Shown: in pieces, positions 17,562 through 26,568 of the stretch
Layout: each line of letters begins with the position of its first letter
How positions within the stretch are numbered: the first letter of the stretch is position 1
NCBI GenBank assembly: GCA_017454745.1
Contig: JAFTCL010000032.1
Location: 62,001 to 126,000, forward strand
Direction of reading: 5' to 3'
DNA: 64,000 nt
DNA from: Kiritimatiellia bacterium
GTDB taxonomy: Bacteria > Verrucomicrobiota > Kiritimatiellia > RFP12 > UBA1067
The notes under the pieces: model-generated
Databases searched by the model: none
Told to the model about the DNA's origin: nothing
Seen by the model: only the letters and a program-made list of their open reading frames with translations
Position numbers and translations under genes: made by a program

Positions 17562-18812
17562 ATGCAGAATACTGAACGCCGAATCACATCGTCCCGCTTG
17601 ATCTGGATCGTGTGCGCCGTCTCGCTGGGCGGATTGCTTTTCGGGTTTGACTCGGGGGTGATCTCAGGATGCGAGGAGGCGATTCAGGGGGAATTCTCGC
17701 TTTCGCCGTTCTGGCACGGCCTGGTGGTGGCGGGGGCACTTATCGGCACGGTCTTCGGGGCGTTCGCGGCCGGGAAGATGTGTGATCTCTTGGGGCGCAA
17801 GCCGACACTCGTGTGGATGGGGATACTCTTTTTCATTTCGGCGGCGGGATGCGCGCTGACGCCGGGCGGGGAGATGTTGGGACCGCAGGTTTTGGGCTGG
17901 ATGCGCTTTATCGGCGGTATCGGAATCGGGGGCGTTTCGGTGGCGGTGCCGATGTATATCGCGGAGATTGCACCGCCCGGAAGCCGCGGAAGGCTGGTTC
18001 TGGTGAACCAATTCTGTATCGTTCTTGGCATTGTAGTATCGTACATCTCCAACTACTGTGTGGCGCGTTGGCTGCACGCCTCGTCGGGCGTCGTGTGGCG
18101 GGCGATGTTGGGAGCGGAGTGCCTGCCCATCATCCTCTATCTCGCTGCGCTCGCCAAGGTGCCGGAAAGTCCGCACCAGGAGAAGGTCGAGGCCTCCGCG
18201 CCGCTTTTCACGCGCCGCAACCTGCGGCCGATCCTGCTCTGTTTCACGGTGGCGTTCTTCAGCCAGCTCTCCGGTGTGAACGCGGTGAACTACTATGCGC
18301 CGCGCATCTTCAAGATGATCTTCGGGGAGGGGAGCGAGCTGGTTTCGCTTGCCGGGACGATCGGCGTTGGAGCGGTCAATCTCGTTTTCACGGTTCTGGC
18401 CTTCTTCCTGATCGACCGCTTCGGGCGGCGCCCGCTCCTGATTTCAGGCTGCGCGACGATGGCGGCGATGCACGGGCTTGTTGCGTGGCAGATTTCACTC
18501 GGGACCGCCTGTACGCCGTGGCTCGCCCTGTTGGGCGTGTACGGGTTCATCGCTGCCGTGGCTTTTTCGGCGAGCGCCGTCATCTGGGTCTTCATCTCCG
18601 AGATCTTCCCGCCGGACGTGCGGGCGAAGGGGCAGAGTTTCGGCGGCACAGTACACTGGGTCATGTGTATGCTCGTTTCCTGGCTTTTCCCCGTCGCCGT
18701 CGCGCACACTGGAACCTACGCTTTCGCCTTTTTTGCCGCGATGATGCTTCTGGAAATGGTTTGGGCCATCTGTTTCATGCCGGAGACGAAAGGCCGCCCG
18801 ATTACCGGCTGA
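17562..18812 (+). CDS. MFS sugar porter (XylE/GalP-like)
   Basis: 416 residues, 12 predicted membrane segments, slightly shorter than the usual 450-480. ATG 17562 follows GGAGGAG, 20 bases after the glycosidase gene. Family marks: GFDSGVISG in the first helix, GKMCDLLGRKPT after helix 2, PMYIAEIAPPGSRGRL near residue 125, QLSGVNAVNYYAP near 240, DRFGRRPLL near 290 and the C-terminal PETKGRP. It should take up a monosaccharide with protons. Being at the end of the secreted-hydrolase cluster, it probably imports the released sugar. Confidence 0.88.
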   Translation: MQNTERRITSSRLIWIVCAVSLGGLLFGFDSGVISGCEEAIQGEFSLSPFWHGLVVAGALIGTVFGAFAAGKMCDLLGRKPTLVWMGILFFISAAGCALTPGGEMLGPQVLGWMRFIGGIGIGGVSVAVPMYIAEIAPPGSRGRLVLVNQFCIVLGIVVSYISNYCVARWLHASSGVVWRAMLGAECLPIILYLAALAKVPESPHQEKVEASAPLFTRRNLRPILLCFTVAFFSQLSGVNAVNYYAPRIFKMIFGEGSELVSLAGTIGVGAVNLVFTVLAFFLIDRFGRRPLLISGCATMAAMHGLVAWQISLGTACTPWLALLGVYGFIAAVAFSASAVIWVFISEIFPPDVRAKGQSFGGTVHWVMCMLVSWLFPVAVAHTGTYAFAFFAAMMLLEMVWAICFMPETKGRPITG

Positions 18813-18851
18813 GAGTGGGGTGCATCCGCGTTTTACACGGAGATTAAAGGC

Positions 18852-18898
18852 AATCCCGCAGGTCTTCAGCCTCCTATGGTGACGGAGGAGGCGGGATT
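18852..18898 (+). terminator. Terminator-like hairpin after the MFS gene
   Basis: AATCCCGC (18852-18859) pairs with GCGGGATT (18891-18898), with an inner CCTCC/GGAGG pair (18870-18874 and 18884-18888). A TTCTTC stretch follows. It sits 40 bases after the MFS stop. Confidence 0.5.
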
Positions 18899-19274
18899 CT
18901 TCAAGGTTGTGTTTTGGCGACGCAATAATGGCGCAGTAGATGTGGTTGACAATCAAAAAATGAACACTGAAAGTTCAAAAATGAACATTGAAAGTTCAAT
19001 ACGGACTGATGAAAGTTCACGGCGAACAATCATAATTAACCCAGAGGAGATGCAGGAATTCTCAAGTACAACGAGGAAAAACATTGAACAAATTGCTGAA
19101 AAGCTTGGTGTATCGGAGTACTTTTATAGGCAAATGGTAGTAGAAGTCTTGGGACTTAAGCAGGTAGCGGCACATTATCTTCTTAAGAAGATGCTGGTTA
19201 AAGGTATTATAGAGACAGTTCTGGGACATGGCAAAGGCGCTTACCGGTTCGTGTACTCTGGTATGTCGTTGTGA
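18876..19274 (+). pseudogene. Fragment of an AlbA_2-type ATP-binding protein C-terminus (winged-helix)
   Basis: The open frame is 132 codons, but its first ATG lies inside the terminator hairpin, so translation, if any, more likely begins at 18960 (ATG, no clear Shine-Dalgarno). From there the protein has three seven-residue ESS units (TESSKMN, IESSIRT, DESSRRT) and then a winged-helix part (KNIEQIAEKLGVSEYFYRQM, KGIIETVLGHGKGAYRF). Repeated short linkers before a helix-turn-helix are typical of the C-terminal tails of AlbA_2/RecG-like ATP-binding proteins; the ATP-binding part is absent here. Base use is AT-rich compared with the V-ATPase operon beside it. Likely a decayed remnant. Confidence 0.45.
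18968..19019. repeat. Three TGAAAGTTCA copies at exact 21-bp steps
   Basis: Copies at 18968-18977, 18989-18998 and 19010-19019. They encode the ESS heptads of the fragment above. Confidence 0.8.
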
Positions 19275-19328
19275 TTTTCTGTCTCTTTTCCCGGATAAAT
19301 ATTTCCATTTTTTTTGGCAGGTTATCGC

Positions 19329-19358
19329 TTGCAAACCAACTATAAAGTTTGGTATAAT
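19329..19358 (+). promoter_or_regulatory. Promoter of the V-ATPase operon
   Basis: TTGCAA (19329-19334), 18-bp spacer, consensus TATAAT (19353-19358). The leader is about 50 nt; AGGGAG stands before the first ATG. Confidence 0.7.
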
Positions 19359-19417
19359 CTACCCCAGTTTTTCGTGTTTGGACGGAATTTTCCGCGCCTT
19401 TAACCAGGGAGTCCCCG

Positions 19418-20002
19418 ATGAGTGACGAGTTGCAGCAACTTTTGGACAAAATACAGCGTGACGGCGTAGCCAAGGCGAAGTCGCAGGCTGACGAAATTCT
19501 GGCCGCCGCGCAGGCTCAGGCGAAGACCATCGTTGAAAACGCCAAAGCCGAAGCGGAAAAGACCAAAGCCGCCGCCGCCGAGGAGTCGGCCGCTTTTGAG
19601 CACCGGGCGGAAGAGACCATCCGTCAGGCCGCCCGGGACACGGTGCTGAAAGTGGAACAGTCCGTGGGGCAGTATCTGGACGCGCTGTTGCTGAAAGACG
19701 TCAACGCCGCAATGAACGACAGTTCGCTCGTTCCCGCGCTCTGCGCCGAGGCGGTCCGCGCCTATCTGGACGGCAAGGGCGAGATTGAGGTGGCATCCTC
19801 CGCCAAGCTGGCCGACGCGCTGCGGGCGCAACTGGCCGCCCAGGCCGCTTCCGGGGTGACGGTGACCACCGATGCCGACACCGGCGCCGGGTTCAGCGTT
19901 AAGCTGGACAACGGTCGGGTGGAGCACTCCTTCACCGGCGCGGCGGTGGCCGACGCGCTGGCCCGGCAACTGCGTCCCCGGCTGGCCGCCCTGTTGAAAT
20001 AG
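19418..20002 (+). CDS. atpE: V-type ATP synthase subunit E
   Basis: 194 residues: a long Ala/Glu/Lys-rich helix over residues 1-110 (KAKSQADEILAAAQAQAKTI) and a C-terminal globular part ending in ADALARQLRPRLAALL. Subunit E is the peripheral stalk that holds the A3B3 head still against subunit I. It is the first gene of the operon E, DUF2764, A, B, D, I, K. The partner peripheral-stalk subunit (G/H) is not visible in the window; chlamydial operons lack it too. Length is typical. Confidence 0.9.
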   Translation: MSDELQQLLDKIQRDGVAKAKSQADEILAAAQAQAKTIVENAKAEAEKTKAAAAEESAAFEHRAEETIRQAARDTVLKVEQSVGQYLDALLLKDVNAAMNDSSLVPALCAEAVRAYLDGKGEIEVASSAKLADALRAQLAAQAASGVTVTTDADTGAGFSVKLDNGRVEHSFTGAAVADALARQLRPRLAALLK

Positions 20003-20014
20003 CGGGAGCCGTTA

Positions 20015-20548
20015 ATGAGTACGATTTACCTCATCTCGTCCCTTCCGATGCTGCGCGAGGACGCGCCGCCGCCGATATCGCCGGAGCGGTTTTTGGCGAT
20101 GTGCGGGGAACAGCTGACCGCCTCCGAGGCGGTAGCCGTCGCGCAGTTGTTGGCCGGGCCGGCGCAAAAAGACCCGCCGGTCGCGCCGTTTGTGGGCCGT
20201 TGGCGCGACAAGGAGGCCATACTTCGCAACGCCATCGCCGTTGAACGCGCACGCCGGGTCGGGCAGGATCCCGCGAAGTGGCTGCGCCCGACCGCCGATT
20301 GCGACGTGCGGCTTGCCAAAATGGCCGAGGCGGTGCTGCAGGAGCGCGGTCCGCTGGCCAAGGAAAAGGCGGTTGACCACGCGCTTTGGGTTGCGGCGGA
20401 CGAGATGGGCGGGCCGGATCCGATGGCCGTCGAGCGGGTTTACGCCTATGCGGTGCAGCTCGCGATCCTTACCCGTTGGCAGACCCGTTCCCCGGAGCGC
20501 GGGCGCGAGACCTTTGCCGCTCTCACAGAAGTACCGATCACCCTTTGA
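20015..20548 (+). CDS. DUF2764 protein of the V-ATPase operon
   Basis: 177 residues beginning STIYLISSLPMLREDAPPPIS, a start typical of the DUF2764 family found between the E and A genes in chlamydial-type V-ATPase operons. The rest is mostly helical (VAQLLAGPAQ, AILRNAIAVERARRVG, VERVYAYAVQLAILTRW). Its place in the operon and helical make-up suggest that it stands in for subunit C/d, which links the central stalk to the membrane ring; that is an inference. It sits 12 bases after E and 16 before A. Confidence 0.75.
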   Translation: MSTIYLISSLPMLREDAPPPISPERFLAMCGEQLTASEAVAVAQLLAGPAQKDPPVAPFVGRWRDKEAILRNAIAVERARRVGQDPAKWLRPTADCDVRLAKMAEAVLQERGPLAKEKAVDHALWVAADEMGGPDPMAVERVYAYAVQLAILTRWQTRSPERGRETFAALTEVPITL

Positions 20549-20564
20549 GTTAGGAACAAGCATT

Positions 20565-22301
20565 ATGGAAACAACTGGAAAAATCGCCGGCGTAAACGGT
20601 AACATGATCACCGTGGCGTTCGACCGCGCCGTGGCCCAGAACGAGGTGGGCTACGCCTGCATAGAGCAGGACGGAAAGACTTTGCGGCTGATGAGCGAGG
20701 TAGTGCGAATCCGCGGCCGGGTGGCGGACATGCAGGTGTTCGAGGATACCCGCGATCTGGAAATCGGGGGGCAGGTGGTCTTCACGGGCAACCTGCTGGC
20801 GGCCGAGCTGGGGCCCGGACTGCTCAAGCAGATTTACGACGGGTTGCAGAACCCGCTGCCGCAGCTTGCGGAGCAGTGCGGGTTCTTCCTTCAGCGCGGC
20901 ACTTACCTGAACGCGCTCGACCGCAAAACCAAGTGGAGCTTCACCCCGGTCGCCAAACCCGGCGACCGCCTGACCGCGGCCGAGACGATTGGAACTGTTC
21001 CGGAGGGAATCTTCAAACACCGCATCATGGTTCCGTTCGCGTTCCGCGGCGTATATACCGTGAAAGAGGTCGCCCCCGCCGGCGAATACACGGTGGATCA
21101 GGATATCGCCACCCTGACCGATGCCAACGGCAAGGATTTCAAGGTACAGATGATGCAGCGCTGGCCGGTAAAGTTGCCGATTACCTGTTTCGCCGAACGG
21201 TTGAAACCGGTGGACACCATGACCACCCGCGTACGCCCGGTGGACACCTTCTTCCCGGTCGCGCTGGGCGGTACCTACTGCATTCCCGGTCCCTTCGGCG
21301 CGGGCAAAACCGTGCTGCAGCAGATCATGTCGCGCTACTCTGATGTGGACATCGTGGTGCTGGCCGCCTGCGGCGAACGCGCCGGCGAGGTGGTCGAAAC
21401 GCTTCGCGAGTTCCCGGAGCTTGAGGATCCCCGCACCGGGAAGACCTTGATGGACCGTACGGTAATCATTTGCAACACCTCGTCGATGCCGGTTGCGGCC
21501 CGCGAGGCTTCGGTTTATACCGCTGTGACCATCGCCAGCTACTATCGCCAGATGGGGCTGCACGTGCTGATGCTCGCCGACTCCACCTCCCGTTGGGCGC
21601 AGGCGTTGCGCGAACTTTCCGGTCGGTTGGAGGAAATTCCGGGCGAAGAGGCGTTCCCGGCCTATTTGGAATCGCTGATCGCCAACTTCTACGAGCGCGC
21701 CGGATTGGTGCGGCTGAAAGACGGCACTACCGGGTCGGTGACCATCGGCGGGACCGTTTCCCCGGCCGGCGGCAACTTCGACGAGCCGGTCACCCAGGCC
21801 ACGCTGAAGGTGGTGGGGGCGTTCCACGGGCTCTCCCGCGCCCGTTCCGACGCCCGGCGTTTCCCGGCCATCGATCCGCTCGACAGCTGGAGCAAATACA
21901 AAAGCGTGATCGAGCACGATCGCGTGGAGCGGCTGCGCGGTATCCTGCGCCACGGCAACGATGTGGCGCAGATGATGAAGGTGGTGGGCGAGGAAGGCAC
22001 CAGCAACCAGGATTTCATGACTTACCTCAAGGGTGAGCTGCTGGATGCGGTTTACCTGCAGCAGAACGCCTTCAACGACGTTGACGCCGCCACCCCGGCC
22101 GACCGGCAACGGGATATGTTCGCCGTGGTTGAAAAAGCCATGCTCGCCGAGTACCCGTTCGACGACAAGGCCGTCGCCCGCAAATTCTTCCAAGGCGTTA
22201 CCCAAGCTTTCATCGACTGGAACCAGACCCCCGCCGATGGCGAAGAATACGGCAAACGGCGCGATGAGATTCTCAAGCTGGTCGAGGATGCCGCAATCTA
22301 A
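20565..22301 (+). CDS. atpA: V-type ATP synthase catalytic subunit A
   Basis: 578 residues. ATG 20565 follows TTAGGAACAAGC. The catalytic subunit of the A3B3 head: Walker A GPFGAGKTVLQQ near residue 240, the non-homologous insert between residues about 115 and 185 typical of A/V-type A subunits, VLAACGERAGEV near 262, LADSTSRWAQALRELSGRLEE near 335 and a C-terminal helical domain. It binds and hydrolyses, or makes, ATP. Length matches the A/V family (about 580). Confidence 0.97.
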   Translation: METTGKIAGVNGNMITVAFDRAVAQNEVGYACIEQDGKTLRLMSEVVRIRGRVADMQVFEDTRDLEIGGQVVFTGNLLAAELGPGLLKQIYDGLQNPLPQLAEQCGFFLQRGTYLNALDRKTKWSFTPVAKPGDRLTAAETIGTVPEGIFKHRIMVPFAFRGVYTVKEVAPAGEYTVDQDIATLTDANGKDFKVQMMQRWPVKLPITCFAERLKPVDTMTTRVRPVDTFFPVALGGTYCIPGPFGAGKTVLQQIMSRYSDVDIVVLAACGERAGEVVETLREFPELEDPRTGKTLMDRTVIICNTSSMPVAAREASVYTAVTIASYYRQMGLHVLMLADSTSRWAQALRELSGRLEEIPGEEAFPAYLESLIANFYERAGLVRLKDGTTGSVTIGGTVSPAGGNFDEPVTQATLKVVGAFHGLSRARSDARRFPAIDPLDSWSKYKSVIEHDRVERLRGILRHGNDVAQMMKVVGEEGTSNQDFMTYLKGELLDAVYLQQNAFNDVDAATPADRQRDMFAVVEKAMLAEYPFDDKAVARKFFQGVTQAFIDWNQTPADGEEYGKRRDEILKLVEDAAI

Positions 22302-22313
22302 GGAGTTTCAACC

Positions 22314-23609
22314 ATGCAAAAGCTTTACCACTCAATCGACAACATCGCCGGCAGCGTGATAACACTTCGCGCCGATGGGGTGAAATACCGCGAGCTGGCC
22401 GAGGTCGCCTCGCGCAACGGCTCCTCCCTCGCCCAGGTCATCAAGCTGGACGGCGATAAGGTGACGCTTCAGGTCTTCGCCGGCGCCAAGGGTATCGCGA
22501 CCGACGCGCAGGTGCGCTTTCTGGGCCGCCCGATGCGGGTTCCGTTTTCCGACGCACTGCTGGGGCGCTCCTTCACCGGATCCGCTCAGCCGCGCGACAA
22601 AGGCCCCGCCCTTACCGACAATTTGATCGACATCGGTACGCCGTCGGTCAACCCCGCCAAGCGTATCATGCCGCGCAATATGGTCCGGACCAACATCCCG
22701 ATGATCGACGTGTTCAACTCGCTGGTGGAATCGCAGAAGCTGCCGATTTTCGCCCGCGCCGGCGAACCGTACAATGCCTTGCTGGCCCGCATCGCGCTCC
22801 AGGCCGAGGTGGACATCATTATCCTCGGCGGCATGGGGCTGAAGTATGACGACTATCTGACTTTCCGCGACACGCTGGACGAGTCCGGGGCGCTTTCGCG
22901 TACCGTGATGTTCGTGCACACCGCTTCCGACCCGATTGTGGAGTGCACGCTGGTGCCGGACATTTCGCTTGCCACCGCCGAGCAGTTCGCGCTCAAGGGC
23001 AAGAAGGTGCTGGTGCTGCTTACCGACATGACCTCCTTCGCGGACGCGATGAAGGAAATCGCCATCACGATGGAGCAGATCCCCTCCAACCGCGGCTACC
23101 CCGGCGATCTTTATTCGCAGCTTGCCTCCCGTTACGAAAAGGCGGTTGACTTCGAGGGCGCCGGTTCGATCACCATTTTGGCGGTAACCACCATGCCGGG
23201 CGATGACGTGACTCACCCGGTTCCGGACAACACCGGCTACATCACCGAGGGGCAGTTCTACCTTCGCAACGGGCGCATTGAACCGTTCGGGTCGCTCTCC
23301 CGACTGAAGCAGCAGGTCAACAAGAACACCCGCGAAGACCACCGTACCATCATGGACGCCATGATCAAGCTTTACGCCTCCTACAAGGAGACGTTGGAAA
23401 AGCAGTCGATGGGTTTCCGCATGAGCGAGTGGGACAACAAGCTGCTCAAGTACGGCGACCGTTTCGAGAAGGAGATGATGGACCTGTCGGTCAACATTCC
23501 GTTGGAAAAGGCGCTCGACCTCGGCTGGCAGATTCTGGCCGACTGTTTCAACCCGGACGAGGCCGGCATTCCGTCCAAACTTACCGCAAAGTTCTGGCCA
23601 AAGGCCTAA
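22314..23609 (+). CDS. atpB: V-type ATP synthase regulatory subunit B
   Basis: 431 residues, alternating with subunit A in the head and carrying the non-catalytic nucleotide site. It lacks a P-loop Gly-Lys-Thr, as expected for B. Marks: [19 protein letters not shown] near residue 118, [12 protein letters not shown] near 142, [16 protein letters not shown] near 235, [19 protein letters not shown] near 258. The gene begins 12 bases after A. Length is slightly shorter than usual (about 435-460). Confidence 0.95.
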   Translation: MQKLYHSIDNIAGSVITLRADGVKYRELAEVASRNGSSLAQVIKLDGDKVTLQVFAGAKGIATDAQVRFLGRPMRVPFSDALLGRSFTGSAQPRDKGPALTDNLIDIGTPSVNPAKRIMPRNMVRTNIPMIDVFNSLVESQKLPIFARAGEPYNALLARIALQAEVDIIILGGMGLKYDDYLTFRDTLDESGALSRTVMFVHTASDPIVECTLVPDISLATAEQFALKGKKVLVLLTDMTSFADAMKEIAITMEQIPSNRGYPGDLYSQLASRYEKAVDFEGAGSITILAVTTMPGDDVTHPVPDNTGYITEGQFYLRNGRIEPFGSLSRLKQQVNKNTREDHRTIMDAMIKLYASYKETLEKQSMGFRMSEWDNKLLKYGDRFEKEMMDLSVNIPLEKALDLGWQILADCFNPDEAGIPSKLTAKFWPKA

Positions 23610-23612
23610 ACA

Positions 23613-24221
23613 ATGGCAAAGATCAAACTAACCAAAACCGAACTCAAGGCGCAATCCGACGCCCTGAAGCGATTCCAGCGGTTCCTGCCGATGCTGCAGC
23701 TCAAAAAACAGCAGCTCCAGGCGGAAATCGCCGCGATTGTCGCCCGGCTGGAGGAGGTGTCCGCCCGCGAGCAGGATGCTTTGCGGGAGTTGGACGGCTG
23801 GGTGGCGTTGTTCGCCGATGCCGGCGACGAGATGCGTTCGCTGGTATCGGTGGAGCGGGTGGAAACGGATACCGCCAACATTGCCGGCATCACCATCCCG
23901 GTGTTCAAGCGGCTCGACACCGCAGTGTCGGAGTATGACCTGTTCGCCGCCCCGGTGTGGTACGACGATGCTGTGGAGATGGTCACCAAGATGCTTTCGC
24001 TCAAGGCGGAACGGGTGGTGTTGGCCCGCCAGCGCGACCTGATTACTCAGGAATTGACCACCACTTCGCAGCGGGTGAACCTTTTCGAGAAGGTGAAAAT
24101 CCCAGAATGCCGGGAAAATATCCGCGTCATAAAAATCGCGATCGGCGATGAGCAGACCGCTTCCGTAACCCGCGGCAAAATCGCCAAGGGCCGCAGCAAA
24201 GGGGAGGGAGACGCCGCATGA
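23613..24221 (+). CDS. atpD: V-type ATP synthase subunit D
   Basis: 202 residues that form the rotating central shaft: a long N-terminal helix (LTKTELKAQSDALKRFQRFLPMLQLKKQQL) and a C-terminal helix (QRVNLFEKVKIPECRENIRVIKIAIGDEQTASVTRGKIAK), the latter segment being the family signature. It starts 3 bases after B and overlaps the start of I by 4 bases (ATGA). Subunit F, which normally binds D, has no gene here. Confidence 0.95.
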   Translation: MAKIKLTKTELKAQSDALKRFQRFLPMLQLKKQQLQAEIAAIVARLEEVSAREQDALRELDGWVALFADAGDEMRSLVSVERVETDTANIAGITIPVFKRLDTAVSEYDLFAAPVWYDDAVEMVTKMLSLKAERVVLARQRDLITQELTTTSQRVNLFEKVKIPECRENIRVIKIAIGDEQTASVTRGKIAKGRSKGEGDAA

Positions 24222-25969
24222 TCGTCAAAATGAAACACCTCACCCTGCTTTGCCTTGAGAACGAGAAGGCGGAGACGCTGGAACGGCTGGAGAAAATCGG
24301 GTGCGTGCATCTGGAGTCGCAGCCGGCCGATACCGAGGCGTTGCGTTGCGCCACCGCCAAGCGTGATTCCCTGGTCGCGGCGATTGCCGTCTTGGAGAAG
24401 TTTTCCGACCGGAAAACGCCGGACGATGTCCAATGTCCCGCCGCCGAGCAAGTGTTGGCGGCGGCGGATGAACGCCGTCGTGCGCTTGAGGAGGCCGCCG
24501 CCATGCAAAAGGCGGTCGCCGCCTACCGTCCTTTTGGATCGTTCGATCCCGAACAGGCCCGGCAACTCGGTGCCATACTCTTTACTGTTCCAGCCGCAGA
24601 GCCGCTGCCGTCCGTTGACGGTGGATTGGTTCAGGAAGTGGCCAACGACGGCCGCCGCCGCTACGGCGTGGTTATCGGAGCGGCGGAACTGCCCGAAGGG
24701 TGCGATCCGGTGTCGTTGCCATCCTGTTCGCTGGCGGAGAGCGACGCTCGGATTAACGACCAATTGCGCCACGCCGACGAGTTGGGGCTCAAGCTTTCGT
24801 CATGGTCGGCGGCGATTCCCGATCTTACCATGCAGCTTGACGAGTGCAAAGAAACCGTGAACTTTGTGGCGGCAGCCGCCACGATGGGACGGCAGGATTC
24901 GGTCTGCTGGATTACCGGCTGGATTCCGGAAGACCAGACCGGCAGCTTGCAGCGGGAGCAATCCGGCGATGGCCCGGCCTGGGGCATTAGTTTACGCGAC
25001 CCGGAACCCGGCGAAACCCCGCCCACGCTGCTGCGCCCGCCCAAACCGTTCCGTCCGGTGCTGGCGTTATTTGAGGGTTTAAGCATCTCCCCGGCTTACG
25101 AGGAAACCGACATTTCGGTGCCGTTCTTCGCGTTCTTCAGCATCTTTTTCGCGATGTTGGTGGGAGACGGCGGTTACGGGGCGATTGTGCTGGCGCTCAC
25201 CATTTGGGCGCGTTCCAAAATGCGCAAGGCCCCGAGCGCACCGTTCACGCTGCTGACCGTTTTTTCGCTGGCAACCATCGCGTGGGGATTCCTTTCCAAC
25301 ACTTGGTTCGGCTGTTCTCTGGAATGCCTGAACCATCCGGTGGCGCAGTGGCTGGGCGACCCGTCGTACAACAACATGATGTTGCTCTGTTTCACGCTCG
25401 GTGTGACGCATCTGGCGTTTGCCCGAATCTGGAACGCGGTCATGATATTCCCAGACAGCAAATTCCTGGCGCAGCTCGGCTGGGCGGGGATATTGGGATT
25501 CATGTACTGCATGACCTGCAACATTGTCGGCATCTTCACCTGCCCGAAGTTCATGTACTGGGTATTCGGGGTGGCGGTGGTGCTGGTGTTCGGCTTCTCG
25601 CTCAAAAAGTCCGAGCTTAAGGAACACGGAATTGAACTGGGGTTGTTGCCGCTGAACATCGTTAGCACTTTGGGCGACATTATCTCTTACGTCCGGTTGT
25701 TCGCGGTCGGTTTGGCGTCGGTCAAGGTCGCGCAGAACTTCAACGACATGGCTGTCGGGCTGGGGTTGCCGCTGTGGGCGAAAATCATCCCGATGGTGTT
25801 GATTCTGTTGCTCGGCCACGGACTGAATCTGGCAATGGCCGCGTTGAGCATTCTGGTTCACGCGGTGCGGCTTAACACGCTCGAATTTTCCAACCACAAG
25901 GGGATTTCGTGGGCCGGGTATGCCTACAAACCCTTTAAACGCAAGTCCGCGGATGCGGCCAACGCGTAG
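24218..25969 (+). CDS. atpI: V-type ATP synthase membrane subunit I
   Basis: 583 residues. The first 300 are cytoplasmic with coiled-coil arms (KMKHLTLLCLENEKAETLERL at the start), and the last 280 hold about seven membrane helices (FFAFFSIFFAMLVGDGGYG near 305, then LGDIISYVRLFAVGLASVKVA near 485). The conserved Arg in SYVRLFAVG is the residue that moves ions across the rotor interface. It is shorter than most family members (about 620-660). Overlap with D suggests coupled translation. Confidence 0.93.
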   Translation: MIVKMKHLTLLCLENEKAETLERLEKIGCVHLESQPADTEALRCATAKRDSLVAAIAVLEKFSDRKTPDDVQCPAAEQVLAAADERRRALEEAAAMQKAVAAYRPFGSFDPEQARQLGAILFTVPAAEPLPSVDGGLVQEVANDGRRRYGVVIGAAELPEGCDPVSLPSCSLAESDARINDQLRHADELGLKLSSWSAAIPDLTMQLDECKETVNFVAAAATMGRQDSVCWITGWIPEDQTGSLQREQSGDGPAWGISLRDPEPGETPPTLLRPPKPFRPVLALFEGLSISPAYEETDISVPFFAFFSIFFAMLVGDGGYGAIVLALTIWARSKMRKAPSAPFTLLTVFSLATIAWGFLSNTWFGCSLECLNHPVAQWLGDPSYNNMMLLCFTLGVTHLAFARIWNAVMIFPDSKFLAQLGWAGILGFMYCMTCNIVGIFTCPKFMYWVFGVAVVLVFGFSLKKSELKEHGIELGLLPLNIVSTLGDIISYVRLFAVGLASVKVAQNFNDMAVGLGLPLWAKIIPMVLILLLGHGLNLAMAALSILVHAVRLNTLEFSNHKGISWAGYAYKPFKRKSADAANA

Positions 25970-26009
25970 AAACAACCTAAAACCATCACAACAAAACGGA
26001 GAAAACACC

Positions 26010-26468
26010 ATGACACCTGAACAGATCAACGCAGCAATTGGCATCGCGGGCGCAGTCGCCTGTCTCGGTTTAAGCGCACTCGGGTCGGCGCTCGGCACCG
26101 GTTCGGCCGCTCTGGCGGCGGTAGGCGCCTGGAAGAAATGTTACGCGCAGGGCAAGCCGGCGCCGTTCATTTTGCTTGGCCTGGTTGGTGCCCCGATTAC
26201 TCAAACGCTTTACGGCATGGTCTTGATGTTCATCATGTTCGGCAAAGCCGCCGCCGGTTGGCCGATGCTGGTTCTCGGCATTTTCGCTGGCATCGGAATC
26301 GGCTCCTCGGCCTTCTTCCAGGGCAAGGCCGCCGCCGCCGCTTGCGACGCTCAGGCGGAAACCGGGCAGGGGCTCGTCAACTATTTCGGTGCGCTCGGCA
26401 TTGTCGAGACCGTGGCAATCTTTACCATGGTTTTGTCGTTGCTCGCCGTTTTCAAGATCGGCGCATAA
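26010..26468 (+). CDS. atpK: V-type ATP synthase rotor subunit K with Na+-type site
   Basis: 152 residues, four membrane helices in two hairpins; the first lacks the acidic residue and the second has Glu133 in GIVETVAIF. Three further residues known to coordinate Na+ in the Enterococcus NtpK ring are present: Thr64 and Gln65 (PITQTLYG) and Gln104 (FFQGKAAA), besides Glu133. The ATPase is therefore probably Na+-coupled; this is inferred from residues, not measured. ATG 26010 follows ACGGAGAAAACACC. Last gene of the operon; a strong terminator follows. Confidence 0.93.
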   Translation: MTPEQINAAIGIAGAVACLGLSALGSALGTGSAALAAVGAWKKCYAQGKPAPFILLGLVGAPITQTLYGMVLMFIMFGKAAAGWPMLVLGIFAGIGIGSSAFFQGKAAAAACDAQAETGQGLVNYFGALGIVETVAIFTMVLSLLAVFKIGA

Positions 26469-26495
26469 ACTGTATTGTCTTTAACAAAAACAACG

Positions 26496-26527
26496 ACAAG
26501 CACCGTCATGGTTCTGATGGTGCTTGT
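26496..26527 (+). terminator. V-ATPase operon terminator
   Basis: A 13-bp stem with one G-U pair (26496-26508 with 26515-26527) and a 6-nt loop lies 28 bases after atpK. The run after it is TGTCATGTTT, so the T-tract is weak. It also stands in front of the convergent pilB stop. Confidence 0.65.
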
Positions 26528-26568
26528 TGTCATGTTTAAATGCTGCGGTCACCGCCGTTTGCGGCAGG

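Noticed and set aside
20550-22205. 551-codon frame on the minus strand over atpA
   Set aside because: Shadow of the V-ATPase A gene; no ribosome site or family match.
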